Below are positions 36,430 to 48,300 of a stretch of 64,000 nucleotides of DNA, one piece after another. Source of the stretch: Coccinella septempunctata (lineage: Eukaryota; Arthropoda; Insecta; Coleoptera; Coccinellidae); assembly GCF_907165205.1 (NCBI RefSeq), contig NC_058191.1:3102501-3166500 (forward strand). The letters are read 5' to 3'. The position numbers and the translations under genes were made by a program. How positions within the stretch are numbered: position 1 is the first letter of the stretch; every line of letters starts with the position of its first letter. The notes under the pieces are model-generated. The model saw only the letters and a program-made list of their open reading frames with translations, ran no database searches and was not told the DNA's origin.

Positions 36430-37452
36430 CTATATCTTTTCCCGTCTCGTTGAAAAATTGACTTCTACATACTTATAATCTTTTACATTTTTCAATTTCT
36501 CCCATGTTTTCTTAATTCCAAATTCGTTAATTGCTTCTTCTGATCCTATACACAAGAATTTTGTCTTCCCTAGACTCACCTCTAATCCCCATTTTCGATA
36601 CTCCTCTATCAACTTTCTCATCATATGCATTCCATATAAAACTTATCTCCAGCAATGACTACCTGATCGTCGGCAAATTGTAAAGTGTAAACAGTTATTA
36701 TTTACCTTTATTCCCATATTTTCTACTTTACTCTTCCATTGCCGTAGTGCCACTGAAATATATATTTTAAATACAGTTGGCGAGATACAGCAGCCTTGTC
36801 TGAAGCCCTTTGAAACACGAAACCTCTTCGTTAGATATTTACCAATTCTTATTTGAGAGTATGAGTGGCTGTACAAGTTTTTCAATGCAGCAATCAATGT
36901 GTGGCTAATATTGGAATGTTTCCAATAACTCCTACAGGTTCTTCACAGTTACTGTATCATAGTCCACAAAGGTCATATTTACATCTCTGTTAGCAGCTAG
37001 CTCCTTTTCAATGATATGTTTTAAACAGAATCATTGAGTATTAATTAAATACTCAATGGCAGAATATATTGTCAGTACAAGAACGACCTGCTCTGAATCA
37101 GCTTTGTTCTTCTTCCTTTGACGCGTATTCATTTTCGATCATATCTCTGATAATAGAACTAGTAACAGAGATCCCCCTGTAATTCTCACACCTTTTTCTT
37201 GTCCTTTTTTGTAGATAGTATGATTGTGTGCTGCCTTCCATTCTTCGAGTATTGGACTCGGTAATAATTGAAGACCCTCGTAATCATCCTATAAAATATC
37301 CGAGTACCACTCTTTAGTAATTCTGCAGCTATTCCTTCTCGCCCACTTTCGTCAGATGCCATAAGGTAATCGTGTTGCTCGACGTTGAACACTCTCAAGC
37401 ATTGCCAAACTTTGTTCAGCACGGGACGGCACACAGAGCCAGCAATTTCCAA
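36430..37452 (-). mobile_element. Degenerate non-LTR reverse transcriptase, second family
   Basis: Minus-strand pieces in different frames are: SGREGIAAELLKSGTRIFYR (37186-37452; the DGI-AELLK block before the RT); RFRVSKGFRQGCCISPTVFKIYI (36643-36897; RT motif B); a QFADDQVVIAGD catalytic box in a shifted frame near 36650-36690; and the post-RT segment KWGLEVSLGKTKFLCIG (36430-36630). Stops and frameshifts throughout make it non-functional. Its motifs differ from those of the element at 4868-6425, so it is a separate lineage. Confidence 0.8.
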
Positions 37453-37636
37453 GATGGGCCGGATATATAGCTTGCATAGTACAGCGCATTTGTAGCAGGA
37501 ACAGAATTTCCGAAAGCTTTCTGAACCAGATAAATAGAACGCTTGGCCTTGTTGAAAGATACCAGACCGAGGTCATAATAGCTATAACTGCAGGTATATA
37601 GCGATTGGTACCGTCAAACGGGATGAAGTGGATCAA
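37370..37636 (-). mobile_element. Fragment of another non-LTR element (C-terminal region)
   Basis: The frame contains AEQSLAMLESVQRRATRLPYG, like the LExVQRRAxR signature near the end of Jockey/CR1-type pol proteins. It runs directly into the different RT relic at 36430-37452. This implies one element inserted into another or a rearranged junction near 37370-37450. Confidence 0.6.
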
Positions 37637-37639
37637 CCG

Positions 37640-39365
37640 TGTTTTCCCGTATATTTTATCGCGTAACTCATATAGACAAGACCCTATAAATTGCCGCGAA
37701 AAAAACTCTGTGTCTATACTGTTACCTCATAAGATTGCTAACTCGTACCTTGGATACAATTCTGGATGGTTAGTTTTCTCACAAAATAAAAAAAAGTTCC
37801 GTACACTCTCGAATAAACAGTTTTTCAATTGTTCAACTTCAATTATATATTTGACAGTAACTACGATAATTATTCTCACCTAAACTTTTACAAGTTACGT
37901 ATAAACTAATTGGAATATTATTCCCTATTCTGAAATCAAATGTTCCACCACCAGTTCTTTAAGAAAAAAAATATTTGTTACATCACTCAAAAAGTTAAGG
38001 GTGAATAAGTCGATCACCAATGATTTAGTTATGTTTGACCATGTTGCGTAGAGGCCCTTGGCCCTTGTCACAAAAATACCCTTTTAGTATATCCGCATGC
38101 AGAGGATATATAGCTATTGTGAAAAGGCACATCTTTACTCTGGAAGCCAAAGAAGGGAGAATTGAATCTCTACCTTTATGACTGACTAGAGTATAGAGTA
38201 CATTCATATACCTTCATTCAGTGGCGCAGCCCCGATTTTGTTTGGGAGGGGGGCTTTACACCGAACGATCTTTCAATGTTTGTACTAGAAAAAAAAATTG
38301 AATTGTTGCTATTTTTGGGGGGGAGTTGCCCACTTCCCTAGCTGCGCCAGTGCCTTCATTCAAAAGACAGTTTTTATGTTCGTTAGAAATTTATTTTCGT
38401 TGTTTATTGTATTTTGTTTTAAAACAAAACATGTTTAGTTTTACACAGAAAGAAAACAGATTTTTTTTCATTTCATCTGATCCAATTCCATCCTCGTATA
38501 GATAAAGTGAATATCCATTTATTTTTAAAAAGTTATCCACTTCACCGCAAAGTACGAGGTGAAGTGGATCGCACTTCAACCAAAAAAAATTTCAAAAACT
38601 GTGCAGCCAAAAATTTTGGTAAATAGGCCAATCGATAGCAAAAGGATCATAGAATCTATATTATAAACGCCAGACCGCTGGCACTGATACTTTGAATCTT
38701 ACTCCTAAAAAACCTGAAAATTATGCATCGCTTTTGTCATGTATGTGCCATGTCAGTGCTACGCTACTTTGGTGGGCGCTCCCACTCTTAAAATATAGAT
38801 ATGTACATGGAATGGAAAATAAACATTCCAAAGACTGGAGTGAGATAGTTGCTTAGTGTCGCCAATCACAATTGAGACGGTTGACTCGGACATCATTGCC
38901 ACATCAATTTTCTGTACGAATAGAGAGGAAGTATGTAAATTTTTCAATTTTACGCCACTGCCTTAGGGCCGCGCTAGACAGAGAAATATCGATTGTGTGT
39001 ATTATTCTTCACATCGAAATTTTTGCCATATAAATGAATTGTAGGAAATTTTAGACTTTTTTTGGGTTTTTTTGCACGTTATCTAAATCAACTATTTCAG
39101 AAATTTTTCTCCGAGTTATGAATTATGAAATGAAAGGAGACTGATTCACAATCTGCAAATTTTAATTCAATTTATATCCAATTCGCTTTTTTGACAATTA
39201 AAGTATGAGTATATACAATATAATCAGATAAATTAAGAACCGAACATAATAAGCAAACAAAGAATCCTGTATTGGTATAAATATGAACGAAAACTTTAAA
39301 AACATCAACTATTTGTCACATAAAATGAATAATTTTATCACAATATACCAGTATATTTTTTATTC
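37640..39365. other. Intergenic, no gene recognised
   Basis: Apart from the small hAT MITE at 38219-38352, nothing is recognisable. An ATTTATT run at 39357-39363 gives AATAAA on the minus strand a few bases beyond the REP stop codon, a possible but unusually close poly(A) signal. Confidence 0.4.
38219..38352. mobile_element. 134-bp hAT-type MITE with 8-bp TSD
   Basis: The left end CAGTGGCGCAGCC and right end GCTGCGCCAGTG form an imperfect TIR. Perfect 8-bp duplications CCTTCATT flank it (38211-38218 and 38353-38360). The interior is G-rich near both ends and AT-rich in the middle. Confidence 0.85.
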
Positions 39366-42300
39366 CTATTGTGTAATTTCCTGAACTTCAGAACATTCCT
39401 CAATTCCTTCATTGTTTTTCTCATCCTTGATAGCATCCACTTCTGAGGTTGAAGGTTTTGCTTCTACAGCAAATTCAGTATATTCAGTTTCTTCCTTAGT
39501 CTGTTCCACCTCTCCTTCTTCCTCCTTCGAATCATTACCGGAAACTTCAGCTTCAGAAGCAGCCTCCGGTTCTTCCTCAATTACTATTTCTTCGGCATCA
39601 GGAGCTCTTGGAAGAAATACTTCCCCTGGGTATATGGAAGAAAATATTTCTCTTGCCTGGAAATATTCAATAGTAGTAGTTAGAATCTACATTTTTAATC
39701 TTATCGGTATATACATATACTTCAATTTGGGTTTGTGTTTTCAAGTTTAACGGATTTTTTCGGAGGAAATTTAGATAGACTTCGGATGTCATAGATGGTT
39801 CAACAGGCATATCTTAATGTTTTAGTTTTGTTTTTATTTATCGGCTATACAAATTTATGTGTTTTTTGTTTCAATGTGTTGATGTGCATTTGCCGTCTTT
39901 GCCGAAATGAATAGAGAACTCGGTAGTTGAATTTCTAACGGATTATGGTGATATCTCTGTTCTACAAGCTCACAGAGCTCCTGAGGCGAATCGATCTGAA
40001 GAGGTAGATAATTTATGGGCTTGATAGATCTATGGGCTCACAATGGGGAATTCTCCTCAATTTAGGATATCACTGCATATGCAACTTTAAACTGAATAAT
40101 TATGAGTTTCATTCATGAATTTTTCAAATGCAGACCGAAAACTATTCAAAGTCATTCTTCAAATATAAGTTTTTAAAATTTTAAATCACTTCGTTTCTAG
40201 TTTACGATTTCGCAATAGCGCCTACTAGAAAATAAAAAGAACAATGGCTTGTTTATAAAATAACAGCTGTTGATTCAGCCATCATAAGGCGCGTACTCAC
40301 TAGCGGGCCTCAACAGCAACCGGCGATAAAATTTTACGACCTTCCTCGTTCGTCGCAGACTTCATAGACAGCCATCTCAGTCTATCTCAAGATAATGTAT
40401 TTGTTGTCCTTTATTATATCAAGGCATATTTCAGTCGATGTTGCCAACTTGTGCAATCGAAATGAAACTCTTTAAATTTTAAATACCCATTTTTATTTTT
40501 CATTTTTGAGTGCAAAATAATTTTTTTGGCAAACGGTTGAAATGGTTACTTCAAAAGTTCAAAATGTGACGTTTCAAAGATATTTCATAAAAAATACATC
40601 CTTTTCGTCAGAGCGAGTATTCCCTATTATAAAAAACTAACTCCAAAACGGCTACACAGATTTTTGCGATTTTGAATTTTTCAGATAGCAGAATAATTAT
40701 TGGAACATGAAGGTTTATGGAGAAAATTCGATGAACCATACGTTTTTTTGCATGATACGTATTTTTTCAGACTCGGTCGAGAAATCCATACTAATGTTCT
40801 GAAAATCAAAGAACTGTTTATTCATAATGGATGAATTGAAAACTACTGTACCGATTCAAATAATTGTTTCATTAATAGAAATCAGCATCCTCTAGAGTGA
40901 CAATAACCGAACTTTATCTCAGTAAAAATATGATTCCAACCTGAAATTAAGACACTTCAATGAGCATGTCGAAAAAACAGACTATTTTAAAAACTTTCGT
41001 GGAGGCTGACGCTGGCAGAATTGTCACATACAAAAATATTTGAAACAACTTATCATATCTCCGAAAGATCTACAAACAAGTCCGGGATCCCATATACAGG
41101 CTGTCCAGAATGAATCGATAATCCTGAAATACCTCATAGAAGAGCTATTCAACACTCTGAAAAAAATACCAACGGTGCCAAATCGTTCTGTGTTCGTCAA
41201 CTTGGCAAAGTGGAACAATTGAACCATCAGAGAAAAATTTATTCGTTTACACGAAAATGAATGGGTTATGTTTGAATCTGGTAATTTTTGTACAAAATGA
41301 AATAAACAACGTGAAAGAATTAATTCTGTTACATCTTTGAATATAATGGGGGCTACCGTTTTTTTGCTCACCAGTTGGCGCCTTTGTAGAGTGAGGTCCT
41401 GAACATAGACAAACTAATGCAAGATTTGTTTATCTACGATGACGGGGACTTGTCATTTCACAGATCATAATATTGGAGAAATTGAATATAGAAATATTTG
41501 GTTACTAATCAATATCTTGTTCGTCATGTGTGTGAGTCCCTTTCTGACAATGATTTGACTTCACTTTTTTTATAGCATTAAACACGTAATATCAATAATA
41601 GTATTATAGATATATGGAGACCACAAACTTGATATTAATCATATAGTTGAGTCTATGATTTGGACCTCACGCTACACTAGCACATCTAGCGGCGAATTCA
41701 CACGCGGTAGCCCTCATTGATATAATTGAATATCAATTTCGCGGTGATTGCGGTTTATTTGGAAACTTAGAATAATAGAAAATGAAACTCAATATGTGTA
41801 TCGCTGTACGTTTAGTTTAAAACTGGAATGAATTCGCATTAACATATGTACAAGTACAACTGAAACATAAAAAAAACTCAACAAAGGTAAGATCCGTAAC
41901 AATTACATATTGTAGATAAATATCAGAGCTAATATGGGAGGTTGTTAACAGAATTCTATTTTATTATTGAAAATGGAATCGGGAGAACATTCAGTATTAT
42001 CGCCAACGAAATTGTAGTAACTCATTTATTGTGGTATAGAAACTACCTCATTCTCGAAGTAAAATGGAAAGAGTGAGTTTCTGCTTATTTTTCTAATAAA
42101 GTAGCTTATTTCCAAGGTTGAAAAGGTATATTTAATGCTTAGAAAAACTTCAGTGTCAAGTTTCCAGGGGTGGCATAGCTCATTATGGAAACTTAGAATG
42201 GCTATATCTTTCAATTTAGGCCGAATCGGGAAAAATAGTGAAGTAAAAACTGTCAAAATATATATACAAATCAAAAACTCAACCTGCACATTCTCTAGCA

Positions 42301-45300
42301 GACTTTCATATAGGAAACACACGAACCTTTTTCACTGAAGAATCGTAATCAAGATCAGTATCAGGTCCTGGACATACGAATATATTTTTAGGCAATGAAC
42401 TCTCGAACTTCTGATCATTGGTATCGGGAATTGAGAAATAACACGACCATAATATTCTTGGATTTCCACATTTGTTTGTAGAATCATTTTCGAAAGTGAA
42501 AAGGCTATCCCTGCACTCTTGCAGATCTTCTTCTGGACTTGATATTCCTACCGCAGTTAAATGTACTAAGACTGTGAAAAGACAAATTATATTTAAATAA
42601 GAAAAAACATATGGATAGAAAAAAAACGATGATATATTAAGTTATGTGTAAGGAAAAAATTTTAGTTTGTCGGATGTTCGATAACAGCCCGAGGCAAACC
42701 TAAAAGTTGATGGCTGACACTGATAGATTTTCATCAATAATTAACGACCTAACCTAACCTAACCTAGGAAATGAATTATATGATTTTCACTAGGATGAGT
42801 TATTCAACCACTATACGTGTTTCGCAGTGGCAATAGCAGCTTCAGTAGTTACATAACTCGTTCTGGAAAAAATCATGCAATTCAGTTGCTAGTTTAGTCG
42901 GAAAACATTATTCGTCCCAATGAGATATGCTATTTTTATCCGATTGATGGGCAGGTGTTGAATAGTTGTTGAATGAAGCAGCCTATTTCTTTGGATGCAT
43001 ATTTCAAAGTTATCCAGATCTATCAAAATGACATAAATCCAATGTTACAAGAGTATACAGAAATTTGTTTGTGGGTGTATTGTCAGAATATTTATATTCA
43101 GTCAGATTAACCCCTACATACGGAAGACTGTTCCTTTTTTCTGAGTACCTACAGAATTTCAACAGAATCGCCTGCTCAATCTCGAATTTTCAATAATTCC
43201 TGAAAATTATTACTGTGCTCTGGTCTCAATTTTGTATAAGGTTTTTACTCGAAAAAAATATCTAAAACAAGTGTGAATATAAAGATAGGAAGAACTACTC
43301 ACATAAATTTTTCGGACATGTTCCGGTCAGTGTGCCCAATTCTAAAACTCTACACAATTTCTTATTTTTCAAAGGATATAACAAAAGGGTCAGATGTTCC
43401 CTCTCGCTGTCCATCAGAGACTTATCAGTTATAAATACGGCTCTGGATATCATTCTAACTTCTGTTTTTTCTAGGAACTGAGACGGAACCATACCCATGT
43501 TCATAACCAAATATGGAGCACTGATTCTTTGTTCCCCACATATTAGAGATTGGAAGAGGTTCTCAGAATTTGTGAAGAATCCGTGAAGAGGCTGATTCAG
43601 TGCGAATATACCTCCAAACACAGCACTTAACCTTAAATGGATGAATGATTTTTGCTACTGATTGATATAAAATGATTTCACATATTTTTATTCAATAGCA
43701 TACCGTAACTCAGCGAAAATCAAAATTTAAGTTCATTCAATTTTTAAATCACTTGCAGCAAAATCAAACAGCAAAACTATTCAACCTTCCTCGCAAATGA
43801 GTCTATTTGCCATTCAGAAATGTGATGATTCCTCTAGAATTTGCAGCTTTTGAGCATGGAATTTTGAAAATATTATTTGTCGCAATCTACAAAAAAACTC
43901 AAAGGATTTGTTGATTCTAATTGTTAAATATTAAACCTTTTTAATGGCTTTATCTCTTAATTTGAAATTTTCATCATACACATTTTCAAACATAACGTTG
44001 ACTATTGACCATTGAGTATTAAATATAGGCTGTAATCCAGGGGAAATATTGAAAACTTTTTTTTAACTAACCTACAAAACGCCTGTGTTATTTCTCCACT
44101 TCCATACATCGAAAATAGAAACGGCGTCCTGCCAAATCTGCCTAAACTTTGAAGGAACCTTTTTGTGCCTCTTATTCCATCTAACCATGAAGTTTCATCA
44201 GTGCTCATCGATAATGCATACAAAACAAAATGTATTATATTATCTGACAACTTTTTACTCTTAAGCAAACTCTTGTAAGTAGTTTCGGCTGGCACTAAAA
44301 ATTGGAGAAAATGTTCATTTTAGGGATTTCTCTTTATGACTCAACGAATTCGATACAAAGCAAATGAATTGATCATCAACTCATATATGAAGTAATTCAA
44401 TATACGTACAAACTAAATTTTTCTCATCTTCCTCAATTGAAGTAAGCAATTTCATCAACATTCTTTTTTCAACAACGGAAACCTTATTGTTAGCAAAAAC
44501 ATCCGATCTGGAACATGGAACTACCTCTATATTTCCATTAATCCAAGTGAGCACTCTACTAACACTTCTGAATTCTGAATACCGAGCGATATTCGATGAT
44601 ATGAGTAGTTCCACGAAATCTCCTCGAGCGAAATGTAGCTGAAAAAAGAAAGAGTTTGCATACAACTTAGTAATAAATGAAATTCTCACTTTTGTTTGTA
44701 TTTATTTCCAAAACAATGAGGCATTGAGAATAATTACCTTCGGACAAAGATCTATAATGAATTTCCTATAATCTTTTTTCAAAGATGCTTGCGTTACAAT
44801 ATTTTGTTCCTGAACTGTAACTTGCAATTTTTCAGTTTCTTCACAAATTCCACCTAACACTTCTCCCAAATCTCCTGCACTCTTATCATCAGGATTCGTT
44901 TCAGTCTCATCATTTGTTTCTTTTCTCTCTTCTTTCTTTTCCTGAGGTGCTTCACTACTTGAAGCATCAGAGATATTAGGCAAGTTCCTAGAAAACTTAT
45001 CATTAAGGATACATTACTGATTCACCCATGTTTGTCTAGTTAGAAATGTCATTCAAGAAAATTATCATGAAATCTACATAATATTATATCCGCAAAAAAA
45101 AATTCTTCAATTCACATTTTTTCTTCTGTAAATGTCGTTTTTCGTCGACCTCATTATAAAACATGAACGTACTAATTCCCGAACGAAAAGTCGACTATTT
45201 TTGGCTAGTATTTTTCATCCGCATCAGATACGCTTCATCCGTAAACACTTTTCGTCCGCTCTGTTTGTCGCTTAGAAACAAATACCTACGACGGTTGCGA

Positions 45301-48300
45301 TCAATCAATTTCGGGATCCGGGATTTGCTAAAAAAGCTGAGTGTGCCTGTGACAATAACTGTCATTTGCTCTTGTCAAATTAATTCTATACGACATCTGC
45401 TAGATTTTAGAGAGATGAGGGAATTGGCAACTACTGCCGGATTGGATTCACAGCACATAAGTGAGTACTCACTTTCATAAAGGTATGTGAGGGTGACGAG
45501 AAAATGTAATGTGCACCTCGGCAAAAAAACTGTCTATACTGCCTGCTTGCTAGCCTCGGCTATCAATTTGCAGTCTCGACTGCAATAGACAGTTAACACT
45601 TGTTGACATTCATATCGGCGGGTGGTATGCATCTGAATAAATTTTTATTATTGTATTAATTGCCTTCCTGTTAAGGCGTTATCACTCTTATCATTATTTT
45701 ACCGCTGGCATCAATTCTGACGTTAATTGAACGTGCTGCACCTTCTTAATTCTTACGCGCATGTTGGCCTGCAATAAGCAGGCCAGCCTGCTGAATTAGT
45801 GGAAATATAGGACACATTCCAAGGTAAATTGGCTAGTTCAATTCAGATCGTAACACTTGTTGATATTCACATCGGCGGGTGGTATGCAGCTCAGTTTCCG
45901 AATCCTTATGTTTTTTCATCCTGTCATGAGTTTGACTACAAATGTGCACTTTTTAAATCTTTCATTATTAAATAATAATCTTTTTTTTTATTATAGTTAA
46001 AAATATCCCGATCAGAAATTCTAAACAAAACAACCTCATCCGAGATTTCAAGAGCTGCAAATATTGCAGCTCAAACCTCCCATAAGCCACCATGTGCATA
46101 TTGTACATAGACTATAATAACTTTTATGACTTTCATTATAAGTCTATGACATTGTATAACTTTGCACCTATAAGCACCAGGAATTTGATGGAATATAACA
46201 TATTTTGTAAGAGAATTGATGAACTAATAATTGTTGAATTGGAGTCTTGCACAATTCTAGAGTTTAAAGAAAGAAGTATGTCAAAGATTACAGTATTTTA
46301 AACTATAGTTAGATGTGTGGACGACTTGTTTTCACTTTGTTGTTATGTAATTGATAATAACTCCGAAAATTAATATCTTTGTTGTTATTATCATATTTAG
46401 CTATTATATTATGTGAAAACACGGGGATTGGCGCACTGGACCGACTCACACAGCGGCCTTGGACGACTGCGCCACAATATTTGTAATGATTGCGGAAATA
46501 GTTGTCCACGGACAGAAGGTTTTACAGGCAGTTTTAAAATGTTTCAAAAATTTCGACGCAGTTGAACTTTTCAACTTATTTTGATGAGAAAAGTTGGTGG
46601 TTCTGCAATTCTACAGTATAAGGGTAGAAAACGTGGCTGTCCCAAGTTCTGATGCGTCTTTTATTTAAGGAGCTGGATTCTAAAGTCTAGTAAATCCCAA
46701 TTTGAAATCCATCAAACCCAATTTAATTCTTCTTTCTTCATCATTCTCACTGTGAAAAATGACTTAATCATTTTACTATACTTGAGAAAGTTTAATAACT
46801 CCGATTGAAGCAGTAGATAACCAGGATGAACGGAAATGAAAGTAAAAAGTTTGGTGGAAAAATATAACTACATGTTTGTATTATGTAAACTGAATACAAA
46901 AATGGCAACGTAAATATTAATCATTTAAGCTTATATGTCTGGGGATTCTTGTATTCATTTCATTCTTCCAAAGTTTTTTCGGAGACTCAAACAACAACTT
47001 TTTCTCGAAAATGCCAATTCGGGACTTATCACTGCTTCGGCCAGGGGAGCCCATGTATCTCCTCTTCATGACTGTCAATCCTTCCGTCTATTGAGGGAAC
47101 ATGAGTGCAACATTGCGAGGTCCGCTGGAAATATATGTTCCAAGCTTGGAAATATTTCTAGCCAGATCAGATTATTTTACTTCACGAGAACCAGCTACCA
47201 CAACCGCTTCCCCCTCTTCCAACTAACCTACCTCTAAGTTGAGTAGGTGAAAATTGGTACCTCTATGAGCGATTTGCTTTCACTATACGGGTGTAATTAG
47301 GTTGCCGAGAACGCCTTATCGAATCCGATATCGATAAGTTGTCGGTTGATCGTACCACTGCTGATAGGCCAACACTCGAATACAGATCTATTATTTGCAA
47401 CTCCTCTTCTTCTTCTTACTTCAAAATGGGCATATTGCCGTTCTGCATCGAAAATTCGCCATATTCATTTCTTCCATCATAAATTTGGACGAGTCTTCAC
47501 CCCATCTGTACCTGTGTCTTCTACCTTGATAATTTCGAATTTTTCGAATATAACAATAACGATTTATTGCCGGCAGTTTCCATGAACTCCTGAGCGCCTT
47601 ACTTCTGGGACTGGTAAATTTTCTTCGTCGAAGCCAGTGTATCGAATCTACCAGTATTCTCATCGATTTCGAAGGTAGATCAACTTTTGATCTTGTTCTA
47701 CAAGGTGAGTCTTTGACTAGTACAAATATTTTAACAGTATATTCTTGAGTTCAATAGAAACACTTTTTGCCTCTACCATTTTTTCCACATCGGCTCGGTT
47801 TAAAAGATACAGGCTGTTAAAAAATCATAAAAATGATTTTATTAGTTCTATCTCACAAACGGTTTTATCGAATGGAATGAATTTCGGAATATATTATAGT
47901 TTTTCATTTATTTGTTGAATCTTCTTCAAACACAAGATGTATTACTCTCCTACTCCAGTTTTCTCATTATGGCCATTACGTACGATAAAAATACAAAAAT
48001 TCGAAGAACCCAACTCTTGAAACTAATTTGGACGCTATCTAATGAATATTTGAATGTTTTGGAAAATATTTATTTTTTATATTTTCTCGTATAATGAGCC
48101 GTTTTAGAGTAATTTGATGTTGATGATGTGAAATTCGAAAAATTGGGTACTTTGACTGAATGCAACTCTTTTTAAAAGATCCACAGATGTGTATTATCAC
48201 AGATAGTTATTCTGAAGGTAATTTTGTTTTTCCATGGGTGGCACAGCTCATAATGAGAACTTAAAACGGCTATATCTTTTTATCAGGGAAGAATCGGAAA

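Noticed and set aside
45163..45480. 105-codon plus-strand frame inside REP intron 3
   Set aside because: No domain recognised and composition like surrounding non-coding DNA; REP exons 3 and 4 join in phase without it.
46410..46476. Functional tRNA gene
   Set aside because: B box is disrupted and no cloverleaf closes; only a tRNA-derived repeat is plausible.
47421..47663. Arginine-rich 80-codon minus-strand frame in REP intron 3
   Set aside because: A neighbouring frame briefly looked protein-like (EIDENTGRFDT), but it is interrupted by stops and not needed for REP.
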